A stretch of 41,785 bases of DNA from NCBI GenBank assembly GCA_052148155.1, contig JBKQIY010000149.1:1-41785 (forward strand), given 5' to 3'. Numbering within the stretch: position 1 is the stretch's first letter; each line of letters starts with the position of its first letter. The notes under the pieces are model-generated. The model saw nothing but the letters and a program-made list of their open reading frames with translations. It was not told where the DNA came from and did not search any database. Below are positions 24,477 to 32,704 of the stretch, piece after piece. The position numbers and the translations under genes were made by a program. Origin of the DNA: JBBQER01 sp052148155 (lineage in GTDB: Bacteria > Actinomycetota > Acidimicrobiia > IMCC26256 > PALSA-610).

Positions 24477-24998
24477 TGATCGGATCCGTTCGACGTCCGA
24501 GGGTGTCTCGCCCTCCGGGCATGTCCCGTGGAGCCCGTCAGACTTCGCCCCCCACGAAGCCGACCTCTCGACGAAAACTGGAAAGGCCGACGAGCCACGA
24601 CCGACACGTCGTTGCCTGATTCCGCCGACGTCGATCGCGAATCCCCGCACGACGACGTCGATGTTCGTATCGACGCTCGCCGGCACCGGCGCGAGCATCG
24701 CCGCGGCTGCGTCGGCGCGGTCGCCGGCTCGTGGTTGGACAGGACATCGACGTCCGATGGCAGATGCGGTTTCGTTCGCGGTCCGCCGCCTGGGTGGGAG
24801 ACGACGTCGGACGGGGCCCCGAACGCTCGACAGAGACGGCGCGTTCGAGACCTCAGTTCGAGCCGCTCGACCGAGCACCTCAATCGCATCGATCGGTGCG
24901 GCGCCCTCGTGTGTCGAAGGCCGACCGCCACGGCGGCGACCGGCGGCGTTCCGTCGATGTGTGACTGCGCTCGACTGTCCGGGCATGCGAATTTGGGC
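24477..24998. other. Intergenic stretch before the catabolic cluster
   Basis: No supported gene. Long open frames on both strands are Arg/Ser/Pro-rich. It ends in the TAATCT box upstream of the dioxygenase gene. Confidence 0.4.
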
Positions 24999-24999
24999 C

Positions 25000-25005
25000 T
25001 AATCT
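25000..25005 (+). promoter_or_regulatory. TAATCT box, candidate leaderless promoter
   Basis: TAATCT is followed by six bases and then the GTG of the dioxygenase gene, with no ribosome site between. A -10 hexamer TANNNT six to seven bases before a start codon is the arrangement of leaderless actinobacterial transcripts. The -35 is weak. Confidence 0.5.
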
Positions 25006-25011
25006 TGAGAC

Positions 25012-25863
25012 GTGACGACCACGACAACTCTCGACATCCAGCGGGTGAGCCCGACGATCGGTGCGGAGGTCCGCGGCATCGACATCTCTCAGCCACTCTC
25101 CGACGATACGATCGCCGCGATCCGCTCGGCCTGGGTCGAGCATCTGGTGTTGTTCTTTCCTGATCAGGATCTCACCCCGGACCAGCAGGTCGCGTTCGCG
25201 GAACGCTTCGGGGAGGTCACTGAGGGCCACCCGGTCGAGCCGTCGCTTGAGGGCTTCAAACAAGTGCTCCCGATCGACAGCCTGAAGGACCGCACGAACT
25301 TCTGGCACACCGACGTGACGTTCATGTCACGACCCCCCACCGGTTCGTTTCTCTACGCGGTGACACTGCCGGAAGTCGGCGGCGACACGATGTGGTCGAA
25401 CACGCGCGCGGCGTACGACGCGCTCGCCGAGCCGCTCAAACGTCTGTGCGACGAGCTCGTCGGCATCCACTACGACCCGTCCTACGCGGAGGAAATCGCG
25501 AAGGGCGCAGGGCAAGAGTGGGAAGGCCATCAGGTCACGAAGCTGTGGCCTGTCGAGCATCCGCTCGTGCGTGTGCATCCCGAAACGGGACGCAAGAACC
25601 TGTTCGTGAACCCGAACTTCACCGTCGCGATCAAAGGCATGTACGGCTTGCAGGGCGCAGGTCTGCTGCGGATGCTGTACGACCACATGACGCAGTACGA
25701 GTTCATCTGCCGTTACCGCTGGCGACCGGGAACGCTCGGGTTCTGGGACAACCGCGCGACGATGCACTACGGCATCTACGACTACGGAACCGAGCGGCGC
25801 GTGATGCACAGGGTGACGCTGCGGGGCGAACGCCCTTCAGGCCTGGTTCCCGTCGCGGGGTAG
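25012..25863 (+). CDS. TauD/TfdA-family Fe(II)/2-oxoglutarate dioxygenase (second)
   Basis: 283 residues, exactly the length of E. coli TauD. Metal ligands H99 and D101 in FWHTDVTF, distal His at 252 in NRATMHYG, 2-oxoglutarate Arg at 262-263 in TERRVMHR. GGDTMWSNTRAAYDAL and LFVNPNFT are family blocks. It oxidises a carbon next to a leaving group with O2 and 2-oxoglutarate, releasing succinate and CO2. It opens the sugar-type cluster, so the substrate may be a modified sugar or a substituted side chain such as a sulfonate or an ether; this is inference. GTG 25012 follows TAATCT by six bases. It is only distantly similar to the dioxygenase at 5625. Confidence 0.92.
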   Translation: MTTTTTLDIQRVSPTIGAEVRGIDISQPLSDDTIAAIRSAWVEHLVLFFPDQDLTPDQQVAFAERFGEVTEGHPVEPSLEGFKQVLPIDSLKDRTNFWHTDVTFMSRPPTGSFLYAVTLPEVGGDTMWSNTRAAYDALAEPLKRLCDELVGIHYDPSYAEEIAKGAGQEWEGHQVTKLWPVEHPLVRVHPETGRKNLFVNPNFTVAIKGMYGLQGAGLLRMLYDHMTQYEFICRYRWRPGTLGFWDNRATMHYGIYDYGTERRVMHRVTLRGERPSGLVPVAG

Positions 25864-25866
25864 CTT
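25861..25866 (+). promoter_or_regulatory. TAGCTT box overlapping a stop codon
   Basis: TAGCTT includes the TAG stop of the dioxygenase gene and lies seven bases before the GTG of the SnoaL-like gene. Candidate leaderless promoter. Confidence 0.35.
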
Positions 25867-25873
25867 CTCGAAG

Positions 25874-26359
25874 GTGAGCGACCGGGAGATACTCGACTAC
25901 GTCGCGATCTGTCGGTTGCAAGCCGCCTACGCTGATGCCGTGACCCGGCGCGCGTGGTCGGATCTCGACGAGCTCTTCCTACCAGACGCGCCCGTGCAGG
26001 TCGACACGGTCACGAGCGCGCCGATCGAGCTGGTCGGCGCCGCGGGAATCGGCAACTTCGTCTCAGGTGCCGTCGAGCGGTTCGAGTTCTTCGAACTCGT
26101 GATCCTGAACGTCCACGTCCTGGCGGACCCCGACGCAGATTCCGACGCGCAACGCAGCGAATTGCGATCCCGTTCGTTCACGTGCGAGCTGCGTCAGGAG
26201 CGCGCAAACGGACACTGGACCAACGCATTCGGCATCTATCACGACAATCTTCGGCGCGTCGGCGGCCGTTGGCGCTACGCCCGACGTCGGTATCAATCCC
26301 TCGCCCGCACCGGCCGCTCACAGGTCTTCCCGTTCCCGCAGCCGGCCGGTTTCGAGTGA
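25874..26359 (+). CDS. SnoaL-like / NTF2-fold protein
   Basis: 161 residues from GTG 25874, ten bases after the dioxygenase stop. Opening helix DREILDYVAICRLQAAYADAVTRRAWSDLDELFLPDAPV is the standard SnoaL-4 start (a helix pair then D-x-x-x-x-LF-x-x-D). Strands then follow, with FEFFELVILNVHVL, SFTCELRQER and WTNAFGIYHDNLRRVGGRWRYARRRY. The cone-shaped fold serves polyketide cyclases, dehydratases and isomerases; here a small-molecule isomerase or dehydratase, or a non-catalytic partner, is likely. Its stop overlaps the upstream ATG candidate of the next gene. Confidence 0.85.
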   Translation: MSDREILDYVAICRLQAAYADAVTRRAWSDLDELFLPDAPVQVDTVTSAPIELVGAAGIGNFVSGAVERFEFFELVILNVHVLADPDADSDAQRSELRSRSFTCELRQERANGHWTNAFGIYHDNLRRVGGRWRYARRRYQSLARTGRSQVFPFPQPAGFE

Positions 26360-26382
26360 TGCCGAGGGAACGGCGCGACGGC

Positions 26383-26388
26383 TACGTT
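26383..26388 (+). promoter_or_regulatory. TACGTT box before the ThuA-like gene
   Basis: TACGTT is followed by six bases and GTG 26395. This supports GTG 26395 as a leaderless start instead of ATG 26359. Confidence 0.45.
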
Positions 26389-26394
26389 GCGGCT

Positions 26395-27090
26395 GTGTCC
26401 GATCGCCTGCTCTTCGTCACGCAAGTCGCCCCGTATGCCGACGGTCCGGCCGGCGTGCACGGCGTGCTCACACAAGCGGCGCTCGGAGTGGCGCAGGTCG
26501 CCGAGCTGCACGGGCTCGAGTCGCAACAGATCGACGATGTACGCGGGCTCAGCGTGTCGGAGCTCCAGCGGACCCGTGCGCTCGCGCTGTTCACGATCGG
26601 CGAAACCCCATGGAGCGCAGAGCAGCGAACGGCGATTCTTTCCGGCGTACGCGAGGGTCGGCTTGCAGTGGTGTCCATTCACTCCGCGACCGATTCGTGT
26701 TACGCGTGGGACGACTACGGCGGGCTTGTCGGCGCTCGCTTCGACGGACACCCGTGGACGCAAACTTTTGTGGCTGATGTGCTCGACTCAACCCATCCCG
26801 CGTGTTCGCACCTCGGAGCCGAATGGCGGTGGCACGACGAGGTGTACCAGTTCCGCGACCTACGCACCGACGCGCAAGTCTTGTTGCGCGTGCGTGACGG
26901 CGAGCTCGACCTGTCAGTGCCCGGCGCGCGCCCGCCGAGCTTCGGTTACCCGCTGGCATGGTGCTTCGCCGAGGGTCGTGGACGGGTGTTCTCGACCAGC
27001 CTCGGCCATTTCCCGGGAGCGTGGGAGACCCCGGCATATCTTCGGCATCTTTCAGGCGGCTTGGCCTGGGCTCTCGGCGCGGCCGCATGA
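26395..27090 (+). CDS. ThuA-like protein (trehalose utilisation family)
   Basis: 231 residues from GTG 26395, chosen because MSDRLLFVTQVAPYADG is the natural start of a ThuA domain (first strand) and TACGTT precedes it. ATG 26359, overlapping the previous stop as TGATG, would add 12 residues. Recognisable parts: LALFTIGETPWSAEQRTAIL, GRLAVVSIHSATDSCYAWDDYGGLVGARFDGHPW, HPACSHLGAEWRWHDEVYQF, and the end GRGRVFSTSLGHFPGAWETPAYLRHLSGGLAWAL. ThuA proteins have a glutamine-amidotransferase-like fold and occur with Gfo/Idh/MocA oxidoreductases in disaccharide catabolism; some are suspected 3-keto-sugar enzymes. The catalytic role is not settled. The stop overlaps the next ATG (ATGA). Confidence 0.88.
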   Translation: MSDRLLFVTQVAPYADGPAGVHGVLTQAALGVAQVAELHGLESQQIDDVRGLSVSELQRTRALALFTIGETPWSAEQRTAILSGVREGRLAVVSIHSATDSCYAWDDYGGLVGARFDGHPWTQTFVADVLDSTHPACSHLGAEWRWHDEVYQFRDLRTDAQVLLRVRDGELDLSVPGARPPSFGYPLAWCFAEGRGRVFSTSLGHFPGAWETPAYLRHLSGGLAWALGAAA

Positions 27091-28112
27091 CCGGCACAGT
27101 GCAGCGCCGGCAGCGCAACTTCTCTAACTGGGCGTACTGGCGGGTGCGCCACGAGGCCGCGCTCGACACTGACCCCTGCCCGCTCGACGATCTCGCCGGG
27201 CAGGTCGAGCCTTGGCGTACGCGCGTGCGTGAGCGTCTGGCCAACCTGCTCGGCCCCGTCCCCGAGTCGGTGCCGCTCGATCTCGACACCACCGAGACTG
27301 TCGACTGCGGCTCCTACCGGCGCGAGCGCGTGGTGTTCGACACCGAGGCGACGATGTCGGTCCCGGCTTATCTGCTCGTGCCCCACGACCGCACCGAACC
27401 GGGGCCTGCCTTCCTTGCGATCCACGGACACGGTCCCGGCAAGGCGCGGATCTGCGGCCTACTCGACGAAGAGCACGACGAAGGCCCGCCGTACGCGCAC
27501 GTGCTGGCAAGCGAGGGCTACGTCGTGCTCGCGCCTGACCTGCGCGGATTCGGTGAGCGAGCCGATTGGATGCCCGACGAGAAGTACCACTGCGATTGGG
27601 ACCTCGTGTGCGCAACGATGGAAGGCGTCGTGCCGCATCAGCGCAACCTTTGGGATTTGCAGCGTTCGCTCGACGTCCTCGCTGCGCACCCACTCGTCGA
27701 TTCCAGCCGCATCGGCGCAGGTGGGCTGTCCTACGGCGCGACGTGCACGTTGTTCCTCGCGGCGATCGACGAGCGCGTACGCGCAGCAATCGTTGCCTGC
27801 TACCTGTCGTCGTGGCGGTCCGCACACCGGTTCCCTTGGAACATGTGCGGCTCGCAGATCCTGCCTGGTCAGATCGGCGCGATCGAGCACCTCGACGTTG
27901 CGTCGCTTATTGCCCCACGCGCGCTCCTCGTCGAGAACGGCATCGAAGACCTCATCTTCCCCGTCGACGCCGCTCGCCAGACAGTCGGTTCGCTGCGCCG
28001 TGTGTATGCGCAACTCGGCGCGCCGGACGACAGGTTGGTGCACGACGTATTCGAAGGTGGCCACATGTGGCACGGCACTGAAACCTCGGAGTTTCTTCGG
28101 CGATTCTTGTGA
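27087..28112 (+). CDS. Alpha/beta hydrolase (acetyl-esterase / dienelactone-hydrolase type)
   Basis: 341 residues. ATG 27087 overlaps the ThuA stop. Strand and nucleophile elbow: PAFLAIHGHGPG (oxyanion HG), GYVVLAPDLRGFGERADW, then Ser215 in GGLSYGAT. Acid Asp288 in NGIEDLIFPV and His326 in EGGHMWHG complete the triad. The N-terminal 80 residues (helical, RERLANLLGPVP) are as in the family of large esterases related to acetyl xylan esterases (abhydrolase_7). It cleaves an ester, perhaps an acyl group or lactone on a sugar. Co-translated with ThuA upstream and RidA downstream (GTGA). Confidence 0.88.
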   Translation: MTGTVQRRQRNFSNWAYWRVRHEAALDTDPCPLDDLAGQVEPWRTRVRERLANLLGPVPESVPLDLDTTETVDCGSYRRERVVFDTEATMSVPAYLLVPHDRTEPGPAFLAIHGHGPGKARICGLLDEEHDEGPPYAHVLASEGYVVLAPDLRGFGERADWMPDEKYHCDWDLVCATMEGVVPHQRNLWDLQRSLDVLAAHPLVDSSRIGAGGLSYGATCTLFLAAIDERVRAAIVACYLSSWRSAHRFPWNMCGSQILPGQIGAIEHLDVASLIAPRALLVENGIEDLIFPVDAARQTVGSLRRVYAQLGAPDDRLVHDVFEGGHMWHGTETSEFLRRFL

Positions 28113-28573
28113 CGATCGACGACCGGCTTGCGGCGCTGGGCCTCACCTTGCCCGGTCCTTTCCCGCCCCACGACCCGCTCGACGCGGTTGTCGTGCACGC
28201 AGGTCGCGCCCGTACCTCGGGTCAGCTTCCCCGCGACCACAATGGCGTCTTGGTGAACCCCGGCCTGCTCGGAGACGACTTGACCGTCGAGGAGGGCGCC
28301 GAGGCGGCGCGGTGGTGCGCGCTGAACGCCTTGTCGGTGCTTCGTGCCGAACTCGGCGGATTCGATCGCATCGAACGCGTGCTGACGGTGCTCGGCTTCG
28401 TTGCATGCGGGGCTCGTTTCGCGGAGCAACCGGCCGTGGTCGACGGCGCAAGCCGGCTTCTCGCCGACGTGTTCGGCGCCGCAGGCCGTCACAGCCGTTC
28501 CGCGATCGGCGTTTGCGCTCTGCCGAGAGGTGGCGCGGTCGAGATCGAGGTCGAGGTCGCTCTGCGGAGCTGA
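28109..28573 (+). CDS. RidA/YjgF family protein
   Basis: 154 residues, GTG 28109 overlapping the hydrolase stop. Family blocks: VVVHAGRARTSGQLPRDHNGVL (first strands), AARWCALNALSVLRAELGGFDRIERVLTVLGFVAC, and GRHSRSAIGVCALPRGGAVEIEVEVAL with the Arg-Ser-A turn that places the ligand carboxylate. Longer type (about 154) than classic RidA (128), like the YjgH or Atu1953 group. RidA members release ammonia from enamine/imine intermediates. Its presence suggests that the pathway makes a reactive imine, that is, an amino-containing substrate or PLP chemistry nearby. Active-site assignment is approximate. Confidence 0.88.
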   Translation: MTIDDRLAALGLTLPGPFPPHDPLDAVVVHAGRARTSGQLPRDHNGVLVNPGLLGDDLTVEEGAEAARWCALNALSVLRAELGGFDRIERVLTVLGFVACGARFAEQPAVVDGASRLLADVFGAAGRHSRSAIGVCALPRGGAVEIEVEVALRS

Positions 28574-28585
28574 CGACGCTGCGCG

Positions 28586-28591
28586 TAGGCT
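28586..28591 (+). promoter_or_regulatory. TAGGCT box before the first GH4 gene
   Basis: TAGGCT is followed by six bases and ATG 28598, with no ribosome site. Same geometry as at 25000 and 26383, supporting a leaderless start inside the cluster. Confidence 0.5.
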
Positions 28592-28597
28592 CGCGCT

Positions 28598-29974
28598 ATG
28601 AGTCCTCGCATCGTCATCGTTGGCGGCGGCAGCTATCACTGGGCGCCGCGGCTCCTGTGCGACTTCGCCAATACGCCGTCGCTGGCCGGGTCAGAAATCG
28701 TGCTGCACGACGTTGATGTCGACCGGTTGAAACTGATGGAGGAGCTCGGCGGCGAGATCGCGCGGCGCCGCGGTATCGAACTGACCAGCATCGCCGAACC
28801 TGACCGCAAGCGTGCGCTCGTCGGCGCCGACTTCGTCATCACGTGCTTGTCGGTGGGTGGGTTCGACAGCATGCAGCATGACATCGAGATCCCCCAGCGT
28901 TTCGGTATCCGCCAGCCCATCGGCGACAGCGTCGGCCCCGGAGGGATCTTGCGGGCGTTGCGCAGCGTGCCCGTATTCCTCGCAATCGCACGCGACGTCG
29001 AAGCGATTGCCCCTGACGCGTGGCTCGTCAACGTGACGAATCCGCTGAGCGCGTTGTGTCGTTGCGTGACACGTGAGACTGCGGTCAAGACGGTCGGTCT
29101 GTGCAACGAGTGGGTGGGTGCGACGTTCAATTTGAGCCTCGCGCTCGACTGCGGCATGCAGGACCTCGATCCGGTGCTCGCCGGTGTCAATCACTTTCCC
29201 CTCGCCACCGAGCTGCGCGTCAATGGCGACGACGCATTCGCCCGGCTTTGTGAACTCATGGACGACCCGGAGCGAGCCGCGACCGAACACATTTGGATGG
29301 ATCCGCCACCGTTGATGAAGTGGACCAAGGTTTCGCCCGCGGCGCACTGGTCGAAACTCGACGTGATCGCCAACAACGCCGTCCGGTTCGAGATTCTCCG
29401 ACGGTTCGGCGTGTTCCCCGGCTCGGGCGACCACCACTCCGTCGAGTTCATGCCGGGCTTCGTGCACCCCGGCAACGACTACGGAAGCGGCTGGCGGGTC
29501 CACCACTACGGAATGGAAGGCCACCGCGCCGACGCATTTGCCGACGTGGAGCACTACGAATCGGTGCGCGACGCCAGCGACGTCTCGCGTGCACCTTCGG
29601 GTGAACTTGTTGCGATGCTGCTCGACGGGATCGTCACCGGTAAGGCGCGATCCCTGCCGGTGAACCTGCCCAACGAAGGCAACGTCACCAACCTTCCCGA
29701 CCGTTCAGTCGTTGAGATCATGGGCGTCGCCGACCGCTCCGGTGTGCGCGGGCGCGACCACGCAACTGCGCCGGGGATCATGGGCGAGTTCCTGCGTCGC
29801 ATCAACGTGGTGCAGGAGTGGACAGTCGAGGCCGCGATCGCCGGCGACCGCACCCTCGTGCTCGAGGCGATGATGGCCGACCCCATGGCCAGCCAACTGG
29901 CCTACGACGACATCGTCATCATGACTGACGAGATGCTCGACGCCACCGCCCGTTGGCTTCCCCAGTTCGCGTAG
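28598..29974 (+). CDS. GH4-family NAD-dependent glycosidase (copy 1)
   Basis: 458 residues. Nucleotide fold IVIVGGGSYHWAPRLL at the N-terminus, IGDSVGPGGILRALRSVP (105-124), NVTNPLS (145-151), GLCNEW with metal Cys169, and GVNHF with His199: the GH4 pattern. GH4 enzymes bind NAD and a divalent metal, oxidise C3 of the sugar, eliminate the aglycone by an E1cB route and reduce again, so they handle alpha or beta linkages and glycuronic acids. The CHE motif after the Cys is CNE here. It lies 24 bases after ridA and has a likely own promoter. The closest subgroup by feel is the alpha-glucosidase/galacturonidase type without a 6-phosphate rule; specificity cannot be read. Confidence 0.9.
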   Translation: MSPRIVIVGGGSYHWAPRLLCDFANTPSLAGSEIVLHDVDVDRLKLMEELGGEIARRRGIELTSIAEPDRKRALVGADFVITCLSVGGFDSMQHDIEIPQRFGIRQPIGDSVGPGGILRALRSVPVFLAIARDVEAIAPDAWLVNVTNPLSALCRCVTRETAVKTVGLCNEWVGATFNLSLALDCGMQDLDPVLAGVNHFPLATELRVNGDDAFARLCELMDDPERAATEHIWMDPPPLMKWTKVSPAAHWSKLDVIANNAVRFEILRRFGVFPGSGDHHSVEFMPGFVHPGNDYGSGWRVHHYGMEGHRADAFADVEHYESVRDASDVSRAPSGELVAMLLDGIVTGKARSLPVNLPNEGNVTNLPDRSVVEIMGVADRSGVRGRDHATAPGIMGEFLRRINVVQEWTVEAAIAGDRTLVLEAMMADPMASQLAYDDIVIMTDEMLDATARWLPQFA

Positions 29975-30048
29975 CACGCAGATCCAAGGCCCCGAGCCTC
30001 GTCACGAGCTTTCGCGGGCCGGAGGTCGACGTCCCAGTTCGCATAGCA
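29961..30048. repeat. 16-bp direct repeat between the two GH4 genes
   Basis: CCCAGTTCGC-G-TAGCA (29961-29976, covering the last codons and stop of GH4 copy 1) recurs as CCCAGTTCGC-A-TAGCA (30033-30048) just before copy 2. It looks like a scar of the tandem duplication, a leftover C-terminal end of a GH4 gene. Confidence 0.55.
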
Positions 30049-30113
30049 TCCTGACGTCGATGTCAGGTTCCAGCGCCGAAATGCGTCGGTCGCGGGTCGA
30101 GTCGGGAGGGACG

Positions 30114-31484
30114 ATGGCGCCACGGATCGTGATCATCGGTGGTGCGAGCCTGCAGTGGGTTCCCAAACTGTTTCTCGACATCGTGAACATGCCGTCGCTC
30201 GCTGAGTCGGAACTCGTGCTGCAAGACATCAATCCCGAGCCGCTGCCCGCGATGGCTGACTTCGTCCGCCACGTCAACGGTCTGAAAGGTACCGGCGTCG
30301 CGGTCTCGACCACGACGGACCGTCGGGAGGCCCTCGAGGGCGCCGACTACGTCGTCGTATGCATCTCGACCGGAGCGTTCGAGAGCATGCGGCACGACCT
30401 CGAGATCCCTGAGCGGCACGGCATCAAGCAGGCGGTCGGCGACACGGTCGGGCCGGGCGGGATCATGCGCGCGCTTCGCAACATCCCGGTGCTCGTCGCG
30501 ATTGCCCGCGACATGGAAGAGATCTGCCCCGACGCGTGGATGCTCAACATCACGAATCCGATGACCACGCTGTGCCGTGCAGTCACCCGCGAGACGTCGG
30601 TGAAGACAGTCGGACTGTGCCATGAAGTAACCGGCGCCCAGTTTGCGCTCGCACAGATTCTCGACGTCGACTTCCGAAGTTTCGACTTCGAGGTCGTCGG
30701 CGTGAACCACCTTCCGATCATCACCAGGCTGTTCATCGACGGCGAAGACGCGATGGACCGACTGCGCGAACGGTTGGCGGATCCCGAGAAACTCGCCGAC
30801 GAGCCGATCTACCTTTCCGACGAAATCCGGCGCGAGCTCGGCGACGTCGCCGCTGAGTTCACGAAGCGTGACCTCGTGACGAGTAACCGTGTCAAATTCG
30901 CGTTGTTCGATCGCTTCGGCGTCCTCCCCGGCGCGGGAGATCGCCACCTCGTCGAGTTCTTTCCAGGCTTCCTGACCGAGGAATCAGAATGGGGCAAGCG
31001 CTGGAACGTCAAGCTCACGTCGATCGCCGACCGCGAAGTTTGGGTCGATCGGTACAAGGCCGAGTTCGCCAAGCTGACCCGGATTACCGAAGTTCCGACC
31101 ATGCCGTCCGGCGAGATGGTCGCGCCGATGATCGACTCCTTCCTGCGCGACAAGCCCCGCAACTTCCCGCTCAACCTCCCGAACGCTGGGCAGTGTCCCG
31201 ACCTACCGGCCGACGCGGTGGTGGAATCGATGGTCACCGCGAACGCCGCCGGCCTCGTCGGTCGCGATCACGGCCGCGCCCCGGCTGCGCTGGCGGAATG
31301 TCTGCGTCGGGTGGTCGCGTCGCAAGAAATGACGGTCGACGCCGCGATCTCAGGGGACCGTGACGCCGCGGTCGATGCGATGTTGCTCGATCCGTTAGCC
31401 GGCCGGATCGACTTCGACCATGTCGCCCTGATGACCGACGAGATGCTCGCCGCCACCGCGCGCTGGCTTCCACAGTTCGCGTGA
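30114..31484 (+). CDS. GH4-family NAD-dependent glycosidase (copy 2)
   Basis: 456 residues from ATG 30114, where GGGAGGG ends two to three bases upstream; the frame is open to ATG 30060, but MAPRIVIIGG aligns with the start of copy 1. Same motif positions as copy 1: VGDTVGPGGIMRALRNIP, NITNPMT (145-151), C169-H170-E171 in GLCHEV, His199 in GVNHL. It shares length, motif spacing and the LPQFA end with copy 1, so the pair arose by tandem duplication, but the sequences have drifted far. CHE is complete here. Different aglycone or anomer preference between copies is likely. The next gene's GTG overlaps its stop. Confidence 0.9.
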   Translation: MAPRIVIIGGASLQWVPKLFLDIVNMPSLAESELVLQDINPEPLPAMADFVRHVNGLKGTGVAVSTTTDRREALEGADYVVVCISTGAFESMRHDLEIPERHGIKQAVGDTVGPGGIMRALRNIPVLVAIARDMEEICPDAWMLNITNPMTTLCRAVTRETSVKTVGLCHEVTGAQFALAQILDVDFRSFDFEVVGVNHLPIITRLFIDGEDAMDRLRERLADPEKLADEPIYLSDEIRRELGDVAAEFTKRDLVTSNRVKFALFDRFGVLPGAGDRHLVEFFPGFLTEESEWGKRWNVKLTSIADREVWVDRYKAEFAKLTRITEVPTMPSGEMVAPMIDSFLRDKPRNFPLNLPNAGQCPDLPADAVVESMVTANAAGLVGRDHGRAPAALAECLRRVVASQEMTVDAAISGDRDAAVDAMLLDPLAGRIDFDHVALMTDEMLAATARWLPQFA

Positions 31485-32248
31485 GTCGCGAGTTCACCGC
31501 GGACGAGCTGTCGGTGCGCGTCTTCGACGATGTGCCGGCCATGGCGCGCGCGGCCGCGGCGGAGGGCGCGACCGCGATTCGAGAAGCGATCTCGGCGCGC
31601 GGCGCCGCGAACGTGATGCTCGCGACCGGTAACTCGCAGCTCACGTTCCTGTCCGAGTTGGTTACCCATACCGACCTCGACTGGTCACGTGTCACTGCGT
31701 TCCATATGGACGAGTACGTGGACCTGCCTGCGACACATTCCGCAAGCTTCCAGCGCTATATGCGCGAACGTGTCGCGGTGCGGCTCCCGTTCCAGCAGTT
31801 CCACTACCTCACCGGCGATACCGCCGACGCGCAGGTCGAGGCCGTGCGATACGCCCGCGTCTTGCGCGCCCATCCGCTCGACCTGTGCTGCTGCGGCATC
31901 GGAGAGAACGGGCACCTTGCGTTCAACGATCCACCCGTGGCCGACTTCGACGATCCGCTCGACGTCAAGGTCGTCGCGCTCGCGCTCGCCTCGCGTCGTC
32001 AGCAGGTGGCCGAAGGACATTTCCCAACAATTGCCGACGTGCCGACGCACGCGATGACGATCACCATTCCGGCGCTGTTGCGTGCACGTCGGGTGCTGGC
32101 GATCGTTCCCGAAGCACGCAAGGCCATCCCCGTTCGCGATGCCCTGCAAGGTCCGGTCACGACAGCGTGCCCGGCGTCGTACCTGCGCCGACAGCCGCAC
32201 GCGATCTTGTATCTCGACGCGGAGTCTTCATCGCTCCTCGAAGCTTGA
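31481..32248 (+). CDS. NagB-type sugar-phosphate deaminase/isomerase
   Basis: 255 residues, GTG 31481 overlapping the GH4 stop. Substrate loop ANVMLATGNSQLTFLSEL (the usual G-x-T/S-P-x-x-x-Y replaced by GNSQLTF), catalytic Asp77 in FHMDEYV, and GIGENGHLAFNDP around 139-151 with His145. NagB enzymes convert glucosamine-6-phosphate to fructose-6-phosphate and ammonia. In this divergent group the substrate may be another aminosugar or ketose phosphate. Position after two glycosidases suggests it handles the released sugar. No sugar kinase is nearby, so either the substrate arrives phosphorylated or the kinase is elsewhere. Confidence 0.88.
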   Translation: MSREFTADELSVRVFDDVPAMARAAAAEGATAIREAISARGAANVMLATGNSQLTFLSELVTHTDLDWSRVTAFHMDEYVDLPATHSASFQRYMRERVAVRLPFQQFHYLTGDTADAQVEAVRYARVLRAHPLDLCCCGIGENGHLAFNDPPVADFDDPLDVKVVALALASRRQQVAEGHFPTIADVPTHAMTITIPALLRARRVLAIVPEARKAIPVRDALQGPVTTACPASYLRRQPHAILYLDAESSSLLEA

Positions 32249-32704
32249 GTCGGAGCGGCTCATGACCAGCCCGGAGCCGCACAGTCGTGACTTGCAGATC
32301 GTCGACCAGAGGTCCGAACGCGGTTCGTGGGTCTTTCAGTCATGCAAGTCCGTCGGCCGCGACCGCGTCAACAACGTGACAATCGATCCGCGAAAGGTCT
32401 TTGGTCTGGAATGTGCGGGAGTGTCAGCGCTGGGCCTCGCTCCCGCCCCCGGTCGCGGGCCCCGACAGCGTGTCGATCGAAGCTTCGGGGCGCGCCCAGC
32501 CCGGCCCCCCGCCATGCAATGTGTCCGATCAGGGCGTTTCCAACCTCACGCACCACTCGCCAGCGTGTCCGTCATCGGGTTCCTGCCCGCCGGACAGGTC
32601 TGCGTCGGCCCCGCCCTCGTTGCTATCGGGGTTGGACCGATCGCGCACGTCACGCGGGACCGGTCTCGCTGGGGTCAGGAACCCGATACGGGAGGTGATG
32701 GGGA
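32249..32704. other. Gap inside the catabolic cluster
   Basis: 456 bases without a convincing gene, in a cluster that otherwise has overlaps. Forward frames (for example from ATG 32263) are Arg/Pro/Val-rich and unassigned. Possibly a decayed gene or a control region. The right end has GGAGGTGATGGGGA, a near-perfect ribosome site. Confidence 0.45.

Noticed and set aside
24240..24986. A 248-codon minus-strand frame
   Set aside because: Shadow of the gene at 24033 and of GC-rich intergenic DNA; Arg/Pro-rich with no motif.
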